A stretch of 64,000 nucleotides of DNA, from positions 1 to 64,000 of the forward strand of contig NZ_CANLRP010000009.1 of NCBI RefSeq assembly GCF_947493425.1, in the 5' to 3' direction. The notes under the pieces are model-generated. The model was given only the letters and a program-made list of their open reading frames with translations. It was not told where the DNA came from and did no database searches. The first letter of the stretch is position 1; each line of letters begins with the position of its first letter. Source of the stretch: an uncultured Microscilla sp. GTDB lineage: Bacteria > Bacteroidota > Bacteroidia > Cytophagales > Microscillaceae. Positions 35,261-43,054 of the stretch are shown here, in pieces. Both the position numbers and the translations under genes were made by a program.

Positions 35261-36331
35261 ATGAAAGTAATACAAATAGATACTGCTACCCCCAACCCTC
35301 CTGAACAGGCAATTTTAATTATTTATACTGGAGGAACCATAGGAATGGTAAAAGATCCAAAAATAGGAGGGGGGTTTGTGCCTTTTGATTTTGAACAAAT
35401 TTTGGAGAAAATTCCTGAGCTGCATCATTTCGACATGCAGCTTACGTTGTATTCGCTTGAGCCTTTGATAGACTCTTCAGATATTACTCCTGAGTATTGG
35501 TTGCGTATATCACAAGTAATACAAGAAAACTATGCCCAATATGATGGCTTTGTAATACTACATGGTACAGACACTATGGCGTATAGTGCTTCTGCGCTTA
35601 GTTTTTTGCTAGAAGGACTCAACAAGCCAGTCATTCTCACCGGAGCTCAATTGCCCATAGGTACAGTACGCAACGATGCCCGCACTAATTTATTGACCTC
35701 AATAGAAATAGCGGCTGCCAAAAAAGATGGGAAGCCACTTGTGCCAGAGGTTTGTATTTGTTTTCATGACCTGTTGTTGAGGGGCAACCGTGCCAAAAAG
35801 CTTGAAAGTGCCCACTTTGATGCTTTTCAATCCGAAAATTATCCTGCATTGGCCACTATAGGCACCCATATCGAGTACAACTTTTCGGCAATATTACCTT
35901 ACGAATCAGCCCGTCAATTACAGCTACAGCCTGTTATGGAGTCTAATGTGGCAATATTGAAGATGTTTCCGGGGATTTCGGCAAAGGTGGTAAAAAACCT
36001 GTTAAGTACCGAAGGTTTAAAAGGAGTAGTCCTTGAAACCTATGGTTCGGGCAATGCCCCCACTGTACCTTGGTTTATCGAACTTTTAAAAGAAGCCATT
36101 CAGAAAGGTATCCATATTTTGAACATATCGCAGTGTATAGGTGGGCAGGTAAGGCAAGGAAGGTATGCCACAAGTTCTTTACTTTTAGACGTAGGGGTTT
36201 TGGGCGGCAGTGATCTCACACTAGAGGCTGGCATCACAAAAATGATGTACTTACTAGGTAAAAAAACACCTGCCTCAGCATTCAAAAAACGCCTTGTAGA
36301 GCCTCTATGCGGGGAACTTACACCCATATAA
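35261..36331 (+). CDS. ansA: Type I (cytoplasmic) L-asparaginase
   Basis: 356-residue enzyme that hydrolyses L-asparagine to aspartate and ammonia. The first catalytic threonine lies in IIYTGGTIGM and the second in ILHGTDTMAYSA, followed by PVILTGAQLPIG. There is no signal peptide, in keeping with the cytoplasmic type I enzymes. The C-terminal domain has LKGVVLETYGSGNAP and ISQCIGGQV. It follows the DUF389 gene at 28 bp. Confidence 0.93.
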   Translation: MKVIQIDTATPNPPEQAILIIYTGGTIGMVKDPKIGGGFVPFDFEQILEKIPELHHFDMQLTLYSLEPLIDSSDITPEYWLRISQVIQENYAQYDGFVILHGTDTMAYSASALSFLLEGLNKPVILTGAQLPIGTVRNDARTNLLTSIEIAAAKKDGKPLVPEVCICFHDLLLRGNRAKKLESAHFDAFQSENYPALATIGTHIEYNFSAILPYESARQLQLQPVMESNVAILKMFPGISAKVVKNLLSTEGLKGVVLETYGSGNAPTVPWFIELLKEAIQKGIHILNISQCIGGQVRQGRYATSSLLLDVGVLGGSDLTLEAGITKMMYLLGKKTPASAFKKRLVEPLCGELTPI

Positions 36332-36348
36332 AAAGATGAAAACAAAGC

Positions 36349-36378
36349 TTGTATAATTAAAACTAATATTTAACTTTG
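36349..36378 (+). promoter_or_regulatory. Promoter of tRNA-Ser
   Basis: TTG at 36349-36351, a 19-base spacer and TAACTTTG at 36371-36378 match the Bacteroidota TTG/TAnnTTTG consensus with optimal spacing. Predicted transcription start near 36385, some 45 bp before the tRNA. Confidence 0.6.
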
Positions 36379-36430
36379 CGTCGTACAGTACATTATTCGT
36401 TGATTTTCAGGAATTCCGTACTTTACAAAA

Positions 36431-36518
36431 AGAGAGGTGACCGAGCGGTCGAAGGTGCTCGCCTGGAAAGCGTGTATGCCCCAAAAGGGCATCGAGGGTT
36501 CGAATCCCTTCCTCTCTG
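36431..36518 (+). tRNA. tRNA-Ser (anticodon GGA)
   Basis: 88-nt class II tRNA with long variable arm. The acceptor stem AGAGAGG (36431-36437) pairs with CCTCTCT (36511-36517), with discriminator G at 36518; the CCA end is not encoded. The D arm, the anticodon arm CTCGC-CTGGAAA-GCGTG (anticodon GGA), the long variable arm (GCCCCAAAAGGGC) and the T arm GAGGGTTCGAATCCCTT are all in place. It reads UCC and UCU codons. Confidence 0.96.
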
Positions 36519-36595
36519 CAGTTTTATCTTCAAACTACATCTTATATAAAACCCAAATACAAAACTTTAAAATTAGAACTTGTAAAAATTAGACT

Positions 36596-37429
36596 ATGAA
36601 AAAGTTATTCGCTTTATTGATGGTTGTGGGAGCTTTAATGTTCGGGCTATCTTCTTCGGCTATATCTCAAAGTAAAGAAGATTCTCTTAAAGCAGCCAAA
36701 GCTACTGCTGATTCTTTAGAAAAAGTAAAAGCTCAACAAGAGCAAGAAAAAATACCTGCTGAGGAGAAAAAAGTAGAAAAAGAAAAACAACCTTTTCACC
36801 AAGTGGTTAAAACTAAATTTATTGAAGGTGGATGGGACTTTATGAGTACTGTTCTTATCTGTTTAATTCTTGGTTTGGCTGTAGCTCTTGAAAAAATAAT
36901 TAGCTTAAGCTTGGCTACTACTAACACCAAAAAACTGGTTAAAAAAGTGGAAGACGCTTTGAACAGTGGTGGCGTAGAAAAAGCTAAAGAAGTAACCCGC
37001 AATACCCGTGGTCCTGTAGCTTCTATCTTTACCCAAGGTTTGATGCGTATCAGTGAAGGCATCGACATGGTAGAAAAATCTGTCATCTCTTATGGATCTG
37101 TTGAAATGGGTAAATTAGAAAAAGGGATCAGCTGGATCTCTCTATTTATCGCGTTGGCTCCTATGTTAGGGTTTATGGGAACTGTAATTGGTATGATTGA
37201 TGCCTTTGACCAAATTCAGGCAGCGGGTGATGTATCTCCTCAAATTGTGGCTGGTGGTATCAAAGTAGCATTGATTACTACTGTATCTGGTTTGATTGTG
37301 GCGATTATTCTCCAAATCTTCTATAACTACATCGTTAGTAAAGTGGATTCAATTGTGAACCAAATGGAAGAAGCTTCTATTGCTCTGATTGACGTATTGG
37401 TTCAGCACAAAGTAAGAAGCGAACAATAA
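36596..37429 (+). CDS. exbB: MotA/TolQ/ExbB proton channel family protein
   Basis: 277-residue inner-membrane protein that forms the proton channel of a TonB/Tol-type energising complex with ExbD partners. The N-terminal hydrophobic stretch (LFALLMVVGALMFGLSSSA) is followed by a Lys/Glu-rich linker and three further membrane segments (about 77-97, 180-200, 222-245). The conserved core is ISLFIALAPMLGFMGTVIGMIDAF and ISGxxVAL-like VALITTVSGLIVAIILQ. It is the first gene of a four-gene run: exbB, a small membrane protein, exbD and exbD, with gaps of 3 to 31 bp. Confidence 0.9.
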   Translation: MKKLFALLMVVGALMFGLSSSAISQSKEDSLKAAKATADSLEKVKAQQEQEKIPAEEKKVEKEKQPFHQVVKTKFIEGGWDFMSTVLICLILGLAVALEKIISLSLATTNTKKLVKKVEDALNSGGVEKAKEVTRNTRGPVASIFTQGLMRISEGIDMVEKSVISYGSVEMGKLEKGISWISLFIALAPMLGFMGTVIGMIDAFDQIQAAGDVSPQIVAGGIKVALITTVSGLIVAIILQIFYNYIVSKVDSIVNQMEEASIALIDVLVQHKVRSEQ

Positions 37430-37457
37430 TCAATCAAACTTTAAAAGACTTTATTAC

Positions 37458-37859
37458 ATGAATTCTTCAGTAACAAAAATATTATCATATGGTATCATCG
37501 CAATTGTAGTTGTGGTGATGCTGGTTGGTTTGATTAATAGAAATCTGGACTTACTGTTTTACATGGTATACGGATTAGCTATTTTAGGTGTGGCAGGGGT
37601 GATTTTTGGATTTGTTTTCAATTCAATCACTAACCCTCAGTCATTGATTAAGTCAGGAGGGTCTATACTAGTATTAGGAGTCTTGTTTGCTATTGCATAT
37701 TATGGAATGGCCACCAATGAAACTTATGCAAAACCATTTCCTGTAGTTGGAGCAAGTTTATCTCAGTTTATCGGAGGTATGCTATTCTTAACCTTTTTGT
37801 TATTTATTGCCGCTTTCTTGTCAATAATAGCAGCTTGGATAATAAGACTTATTCGTTAA
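37458..37859 (+). CDS. Small four-helix membrane protein in the exbB-exbD operon
   Basis: 133-residue integral membrane protein with four hydrophobic helices (about 7-25, 30-52, 68-86, 96-130) and short loops. I recognise no catalytic motif. It lies between exbB and the first exbD with gaps of about 30 bp on both sides. Small membrane proteins in this position recur in Bacteroidota ExbB/ExbD operons, so it is probably an accessory subunit. This is inferred from context only. Confidence 0.75.
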   Translation: MNSSVTKILSYGIIAIVVVVMLVGLINRNLDLLFYMVYGLAILGVAGVIFGFVFNSITNPQSLIKSGGSILVLGVLFAIAYYGMATNETYAKPFPVVGASLSQFIGGMLFLTFLLFIAAFLSIIAAWIIRLIR

Positions 37860-37890
37860 TAATTTTTATTCCAATTAAAAAGATAGCGAT

Positions 37891-38448
37891 ATGGCAAAAC
37901 GAGGAGTACCAGAGGTAAACGCAGGCTCAATGGCTGATATTGCTTTCTTGTTGCTAATCTTCTTCCTTGTAACGACGAAGATTCCTAACGAGAAGGGCTT
38001 GCCTATTATATTGCCTCCTAAAAAAGACGAAAACTCATTGCAAAAAATTGAATTGCATGATAGAAACGTACTCACTGTATTGGTAAACTCAAGAAACCAA
38101 CTATTGGTTGAACGTGAGCCTTTGAATATCAAAGATTTAACGGAGAAAACAATTGAGTTTATAGACAACAGGAAAAAAGACAAACATTTGTCTGACAGTC
38201 CAAAAGATGCAGTAGTATCCCTGAAAACAGACCGGGGGACAAGTTATAAACGATACATACAGGTAATGAACTCTGTACAGGCGGCTTACAATACCTTACG
38301 TGCCAGACACATGGGGATCAGCCTTACAGAATATTTAGCCTATGATGCGAAAAAAGCCACTGAAAAACTTCGAAAGAGGTATAAAGCGGCTAAAAAAGAG
38401 TATCCGTTAAATATCTCAGAAGCAGAACAAACATCAGTAGGAGGATAA
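37891..38448 (+). CDS. exbD: ExbD/TolR biopolymer transport protein, pair 1 first subunit
   Basis: 185-residue single-pass inner-membrane protein. The N-terminal block VNAGSMADIAFLLLIFFLVTT holds the transmembrane helix with the essential Asp (ADIAF) of the ExbD/TolR proton path. A periplasmic domain follows (about 45-185). ExbD couples proton flow through ExbB to TonB for outer-membrane transport. It is immediately followed by a second, different ExbD (3 bp gap). A close paralog of this subunit occurs at 40447-40998. Confidence 0.9.
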   Translation: MAKRGVPEVNAGSMADIAFLLLIFFLVTTKIPNEKGLPIILPPKKDENSLQKIELHDRNVLTVLVNSRNQLLVEREPLNIKDLTEKTIEFIDNRKKDKHLSDSPKDAVVSLKTDRGTSYKRYIQVMNSVQAAYNTLRARHMGISLTEYLAYDAKKATEKLRKRYKAAKKEYPLNISEAEQTSVGG

Positions 38449-38451
38449 ACA

Positions 38452-38931
38452 ATGTCAAAATTTGGTAAAAAAGAAAAAGCACAGCCGGCAATATCAACGG
38501 CATCATTACCTGACATTGTATTTATGTTGTTATTCTTCTTCATGGTAACAACTGTGATGAGAGAAACCGATGTACTGGTAGAGCAGAGCTTGCCTCAAGC
38601 TACCCAATTAACCAAACTAGAAGATGCTTCTTTGGTAAGCTACATTTATGTAGGTAAGCCTAAAGACTTCCGAAAGTATGGTAAGCAACCATTGGTTCAG
38701 GTAAACGATGTATTTGTGATTGCCACCACAAAAAAGCAATTTCAAAGAACAATTGTAAAATTTGTGGAACAGGAACGATCAAAACTTAAAGAATACCAAC
38801 GTAACAAAATGACGGTATCTCTTAAAGTAGACCGTAAAGCCAAAATGGGAATTATTAGCGACGTAAAACTAAGTTTGCGTGAAGCTGATGCCCGAAAGGT
38901 AAACTATGCGGCAAGTATGGGAGTAGAGTAA
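38452..38931 (+). CDS. exbD: ExbD/TolR biopolymer transport protein, pair 1 second subunit
   Basis: 159-residue single-pass membrane protein of the ExbD family. The N-terminal STASLPDIVFMLLFFFMVTT carries the conserved Asp in the membrane helix, and the periplasmic part ends with MTVSLKVDRKAKMGIISDVK. It is clearly distinct from the preceding ExbD, so the complex probably uses two ExbD types. Its start overlaps the stop region of the preceding gene by only a 3-bp gap, which suggests translational coupling. A paralog lies at 41109-41573. Confidence 0.9.
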   Translation: MSKFGKKEKAQPAISTASLPDIVFMLLFFFMVTTVMRETDVLVEQSLPQATQLTKLEDASLVSYIYVGKPKDFRKYGKQPLVQVNDVFVIATTKKQFQRTIVKFVEQERSKLKEYQRNKMTVSLKVDRKAKMGIISDVKLSLREADARKVNYAASMGVE

Positions 38932-38952
38932 CCCCCTATTTGAAATATATTA

Positions 38953-38992
38953 AAAACAAAAAAGCCTTCCTTAGGGAAGGTTTTTTTGTTTT
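38953..38992 (+). terminator. Terminator of the exbB operon
   Basis: Stem AAAACAAAAAAGCCTTCC (38953-38970) and complement (38975-38992) with one G-U pair; loop TTAG; long T-run. It lies 20 bp after the second exbD. Confidence 0.9.
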
Positions 38993-39143
38993 ATATCTAT
39001 CCCACACTTGTATTTTCTTAAGCACTTATTTAGTTTAGCTATGCCTGCTAAATTATGCCGCCTTTTATTAATTTAAGTACTTGACAGTGGCCTCATGATA
39101 GCAGAAATTTGCAACTTGGTGTTGCAGCTGGTTTTAATAAATT

Positions 39144-40217
39144 ATGGAAAAAGCACTAGACCAACTTCGTGAACAAATTGATTCGGTAGATAATCAGTTG
39201 TTAGCCTTGCTCAACCAGAGAATGTCTGTGGTACAAAAGGTAGGAGAATTAAAGAAAAGTAATAACGCAATCATTTATCGACCGGAGCGGGAAAAGTCAA
39301 TCATAGACCGCCTCGAAGGTTTAAATGATGGTTTATTGACCAGAGGTATGATTGAAGCAGTTTTTTTGGAAATATTTGCGGCAAGCCGCAATTTTGAGTT
39401 ACCCGAACGAGTAGGCTACTTAGGACCTCCGGGTAGTTTTACCCACCAGGCCGCTGAGGGGCGTTTTGGCGTAACCAGCGAGTACATTCCTTTGAGTAAT
39501 ATTCAATCGGTATTTGAAAGTGTAGATACTGAAAGGGTAAGGTTTGGGGTGATTCCTATCGAAAACAATCGCCAGGGGTTTGTAGGCGAATCGGTAGACA
39601 TGTTTTATGACTTGGATGTAAAAATTGTGGCTGAGATAGTATTACCTATTCATCATACTTTTGCCAGTCGTTGCGATCAGTTGAGCGATATTAAATACAT
39701 TTACTCCAAAGATGTAGCTTTTAAGCAGTGTCGTAAGTTTTTGCGTGAGTATTTTGGTAATACAGATGTAGAAATTGTACCTGTAGATTCTACTTCGAAA
39801 GCTGCTCAAATGGCTATGGAAGTGGATAATAGTGCTGCGATATGCTCTGATGTAGCTGCTAAGATAAACAATGCGCCTATATTGTTTCACAACATAGAAG
39901 ATACTTCTGATAATCAAACGCGTTTTTTGATTATCAGTAAAAATTTTACCAACAAAAAAAGTGGGGCAGACAAAACTACGGTTATTTTAAAGTTGCCTGA
40001 CGTAGTAGGTAGCTTGGCCACTTTTTTACAGGATTTCAGAGATCACGGTATTAACCTGATTAAAATTGAAAATCGCCCCGAAAGAACTGATACTAACTTC
40101 AAAGCCTGGTTTTACCTTGATTTAGACGGGCATATCGAGGATGAGCATATAGCAAAAGTATTGGATAAACACGGCGATAAAATTAAGTGGCTGGGAAGCT
40201 ACGTAAAGTTGATTTAG
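39144..40217 (+). CDS. pheA: Chorismate mutase / prephenate dehydratase
   Basis: 357-residue bifunctional enzyme of phenylalanine biosynthesis. Domains in order: AroQ-type chorismate mutase (about 1-85, LREQIDSVDNQLLALLNQR and YRPEREKSIIDRL), prephenate dehydratase (about 92-270, YLGPPGSFTHQAA, GVIPIENNRQG, NQTRFLII with the catalytic Thr-Arg-Phe), and a C-terminal ACT domain (about 280-357) for Phe feedback. In the ACT motif ESRP is replaced by ENRP (LIKIENRPE), and the usual IPIENS is IPIENN. It interrupts two exbD gene pairs and has its own terminator. Confidence 0.93.
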   Translation: MEKALDQLREQIDSVDNQLLALLNQRMSVVQKVGELKKSNNAIIYRPEREKSIIDRLEGLNDGLLTRGMIEAVFLEIFAASRNFELPERVGYLGPPGSFTHQAAEGRFGVTSEYIPLSNIQSVFESVDTERVRFGVIPIENNRQGFVGESVDMFYDLDVKIVAEIVLPIHHTFASRCDQLSDIKYIYSKDVAFKQCRKFLREYFGNTDVEIVPVDSTSKAAQMAMEVDNSAAICSDVAAKINNAPILFHNIEDTSDNQTRFLIISKNFTNKKSGADKTTVILKLPDVVGSLATFLQDFRDHGINLIKIENRPERTDTNFKAWFYLDLDGHIEDEHIAKVLDKHGDKIKWLGSYVKLI

Positions 40218-40248
40218 ATAGATTTTCAATCATTATAAAATGAATAAG

Positions 40249-40280
40249 AAAGATTTTTCGGGTAAACCGGGAAATCTTTT
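40249..40280 (+). terminator. Terminator of pheA
   Basis: Stem AAAGATTTTTCGG (40249-40261) with complement 40267-40279 including two G-U pairs, then a T-run. It lies about 30 bp past the pheA stop. Confidence 0.75.
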
Positions 40281-40446
40281 TTTATTTTAAGTTATGCATA
40301 AACCATTTATTATCAGTAGGTTGTTTTAATAAATAGGGTGTTTTGTAAATAAAACTATTGAATTAGTTTTTAAACTAAAAAAATAGTTGTAAGTTTGTTT
40401 TATATAAGATGTAGTAAGAGATAAAACAATATTTAACACTAACACT

Positions 40447-40998
40447 ATGGCAAGAAGAACCCCAGTAGAGGTAAATGCCGGCTCTATGGCTGACATTGCT
40501 TTTTTATTGCTGATTTTCTTTTTGGTAACCACTAAAATCCCTAATGAAAAAGGATTGCCTATTTTGTTACCACCAAAGAATACTCACCAGGAGAATGTAA
40601 AGGTAAAACAAAAAAACATTCTAACGGTATTGGTAAACTCTAACAATCAATTGTTAGTAGAAAAAGAGCCTTTGAATATCAAAGACTTGCGTAAAACTAC
40701 CATTGATTTTTTGGAGAATAGAGGAAGCAACCCTCAATCTTCGGATAGCCCGCAAAAGGCAGTTGTATCTATCAAAACAGACAGAGGTACAAATTATAAT
40801 ACCTATATGAAAGTGATGAATGAGGTGCAAGCGGCTTATAATACTTTGCGGGCAAAACGAATGGGTATTTCATTGCAAAACTACCTGGCACTAGACAAAG
40901 AGAAAGCAACTAAAAAAATGCTTGACAAGTACAAGGAAGCCAAAAATGAGTACCCTTTACGGATTTCAGAAGCAGAACAATCAGCGGCAGGGCAATGA
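40447..40998 (+). CDS. exbD: ExbD/TolR biopolymer transport protein, pair 2 first subunit
   Basis: 183-residue ExbD-family protein and close paralog of the subunit at 37891-38448. They share VNAGSMADIAFLLLIFFLVTT, KIPNEKGLP, LTVLVNS, KEPLNIKDL and the C-terminal YPLRISEAEQS pattern. The conserved membrane Asp is intact. No exbB gene accompanies this second pair, so it probably joins the ExbB encoded at 36596. The start ATG matches the paralog exactly. Confidence 0.9.
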   Translation: MARRTPVEVNAGSMADIAFLLLIFFLVTTKIPNEKGLPILLPPKNTHQENVKVKQKNILTVLVNSNNQLLVEKEPLNIKDLRKTTIDFLENRGSNPQSSDSPQKAVVSIKTDRGTNYNTYMKVMNEVQAAYNTLRAKRMGISLQNYLALDKEKATKKMLDKYKEAKNEYPLRISEAEQSAAGQ

Positions 40999-41108
40999 TT
41001 TTTTGTTGAAAAAAATGGTTAAACCTGAGTAATACCATTGCCATAGTGCTTCATTGATTGAAAATGTAAGTGTTGATGACGAAGGTATTACTTGTAAACT
41101 TAGAAAAT

Positions 41109-41573
41109 ATGCTAACGAAATTTAGACCTAACGACGGAAAAGAAACCCCTGCCATTTCTACGGCGTCGTTGCCCGATATTGTATTTATGTTGTTGTTCTT
41201 TTTTATGGTAACCACAGTGATGCGTGACACTGATTTGTTGGTAGAACAAAGATTGCCTCAAACTAATCAACTGACCAAGCTTGAAGAGGCTTCTTTGGTA
41301 AGTCACATTTATGTGGGCAAACCCAAAGATTTCCGAAAATATGGAAATACAGAGCTTATTCAGGCAAATGATGTATTTGTCACTCTCGAACGTCTATCGC
41401 ATTTTATTGAGCAGGAAAAAGGAAACATACCCGAATATAAGCGTAATAAAATGACGGTATCTTTGAAAGTAGATCGTAAAGCCAAAATGGGAATTGTAAG
41501 TGATATAAAGCTAAAGTTGCGCGAAGCCAATGCTCGTAAGTTGAATTATTCGTCATTGCAGGAGCGAGAGTAA
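41109..41573 (+). CDS. exbD: ExbD/TolR biopolymer transport protein, pair 2 second subunit
   Basis: 154-residue ExbD-family protein, paralog of the subunit at 38452-38931: STASLPDIVFMLLFFFMVTT, VMRDTDLLVEQRLPQ, HIYVGKPKDFRKYG, MTVSLKVDRKAKMGIVSD. A stretch corresponding to ATTKKQFQR in the paralog is shortened here (VTLERLSHF). The ATG at 41109 (MLTKFRPND) gives the family length; frames from 41070 (GTG) or 41076 (ATG) would add an extension absent from the paralog. Probably co-transcribed with the exbD 110 bp upstream. Confidence 0.88.
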   Translation: MLTKFRPNDGKETPAISTASLPDIVFMLLFFFMVTTVMRDTDLLVEQRLPQTNQLTKLEEASLVSHIYVGKPKDFRKYGNTELIQANDVFVTLERLSHFIEQEKGNIPEYKRNKMTVSLKVDRKAKMGIVSDIKLKLREANARKLNYSSLQERE

Positions 41574-41578
41574 ATACA

Positions 41579-41623
41579 AAAGTCCAACATTACGGAGTAT
41601 TTACCTCTGTAGTGTTGGACTTT
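41579..41623. terminator. Bidirectional terminator hairpin
   Basis: 19-bp stem from 41579-41597 and 41605-41623 (core AAAGTCCAACA, two G-U pairs), 7-base loop. It lies between the convergent exbD gene and the FtsK-like gene. The U-tract is short, so efficiency is uncertain, but the stem is strong. Confidence 0.75.
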
Positions 41624-41647
41624 AACCCTATTTGGCGAACGCTGTTT

Positions 41648-43045
41648 TTATTCAAGATAAAAACCTTGAAGCCTTTTGGTAAATTTTTGATTATTAAAAA
41701 GCATTTCACCTTTGTTTTGCAGTGTTTCGGCACCCATATCGCCCAAAATAATACGGCTTTCGTTTTGATTTTGTACCTTAAACGCCACCCTGGAAGGTAA
41801 GTTAGTACGCAACAAGCCCTCAAGTATTTTAGCGTCGGGTCGTTGGGTAGCCAAAATTAGGTGAATGTGTGCTTCACGTCCTTTTTGAGCCAACCGAATA
41901 AGCAAAGCTTCTAAACCTTTGTTTTGCCCTAGCAAATCGGCCAATTCATCTACTACCACCACTATAGGCATCTCCAAATCAAGCTTTTTCTTTTGGTAAC
42001 GTTCCTCCATTTCTTCCACCAAATCGCTAATGATAGCATCAGCATCTTTGGCATTTTTTACCAACATACAACGCTCTTTGTCTTCATAGTCACCAAAAGT
42101 AGTTCCTCCTTTCGGATCAACTAGTACTAAATTCAAGTATTTTTTGCTAAGTTGATAGACCAGGCTTTTCAAAAATACACTTTTGCCACTACCAGTAGTT
42201 CCACCTATCAGCAAGTGAGGCAGTGATTCTAGTTGGGTAGTAAATACTCGATCTTCATCGTCTAGTCCAATCATCAAAGAGTAATCTCGCTCATTGGTTT
42301 CAAACAAGTACTCTTCTACATACAAAGGAGGTATTTCATCTTTGATCACATTAACGCTAAATGTACGTTCACGTGACGAGTTGGCAAGGTAAAGTTTATT
42401 ATGTAGTCCAGTTTGTAGCTCCAGGTTGCTTTTCGTTATTTCGTCTACAATTTCGCGGTTATGGTTCAAATCCCTTACCTCAAAATAGTATTTCGAAATT
42501 CGCTGGAAGTCTCTATAGCCTAAATATTTTACTGCAATCTTGGTTTCTATAAACGCCTCATGTAGTTTTTCTGAAAGTTTATCTTTCATTTTTACCATCA
42601 ACTCTTCCAGGTTGTCCAAATCCTCAGCGGGTGCATCAGTTGCTATGTTGGGTACTTCGTTTAGAAAAAAGTTGACCACATCTACCTCAGTACCTGCAAA
42701 TTTTTCTTCTAAAATTTTGAAACCTTGACGGCAGTGCTTTTCTACGAGGCGCATTGGTTCCTCGCTATTGATATCAATCTTGCGTTGATGTACAATAGAC
42801 AACAGATTAATGATTAAGTACTTTTCGGTGCTATTAAATAAACTAGCATAATCGGTGATTACTCGAATGCTTTTGTCAATCTTTTCGTCTTCTTCAAATT
42901 GGGTATTTTTTGATTTAATGGAAACAAAAAAAGCCAATTTCCAGATTACGACGTCATACAAAGAGGTCATTCCTAGTTGTTCTTTAACATATAAGCTCAC
43001 TTTTCGGAGCGTTTTTCTGGCATTTGCTTGTATTAGTAGAGCCAT
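41648..43045 (-). CDS. FtsK/SpoIIIE-like DNA-translocase ATPase of a DndD-associated module
   Basis: 465-residue cytoplasmic P-loop ATPase of the FtsK/HerA group. The C-terminal half is a motor domain: Walker A LIGGTTGSGKSVFLKSLVY (about 278-290), VLVDPKGG, Walker B VVVVDELADLL (about 365), and the downstream LILATQRPDAKILEGLLR and SRVAFKVQNQNESRIILG typical of FtsK. It has no membrane segments and no gamma (KOPS-reading) domain, so it is not the cell-division FtsK. The N-terminal 250 residues are helical; the first 45 (LGMTSLYDVVIWKLAFFVS) recall the small DndE fold, tentatively. It is the last gene of the operon, 9 bp after the DndD-like ATPase. Confidence 0.8.
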   Translation of the reverse strand: MALLIQANARKTLRKVSLYVKEQLGMTSLYDVVIWKLAFFVSIKSKNTQFEEDEKIDKSIRVITDYASLFNSTEKYLIINLLSIVHQRKIDINSEEPMRLVEKHCRQGFKILEEKFAGTEVDVVNFFLNEVPNIATDAPAEDLDNLEELMVKMKDKLSEKLHEAFIETKIAVKYLGYRDFQRISKYYFEVRDLNHNREIVDEITKSNLELQTGLHNKLYLANSSRERTFSVNVIKDEIPPLYVEEYLFETNERDYSLMIGLDDEDRVFTTQLESLPHLLIGGTTGSGKSVFLKSLVYQLSKKYLNLVLVDPKGGTTFGDYEDKERCMLVKNAKDADAIISDLVEEMEERYQKKKLDLEMPIVVVVDELADLLGQNKGLEALLIRLAQKGREAHIHLILATQRPDAKILEGLLRTNLPSRVAFKVQNQNESRIILGDMGAETLQNKGEMLFNNQKFTKRLQGFYLE

Positions 43046-43054
43046 ATTTTGAAA

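Noticed and set aside
41648-43045. The FtsK-like gene as the cell-division translocase FtsK
   Set aside because: It lacks the N-terminal membrane segments and the gamma domain and is in an operon with a DndD-like ATPase.
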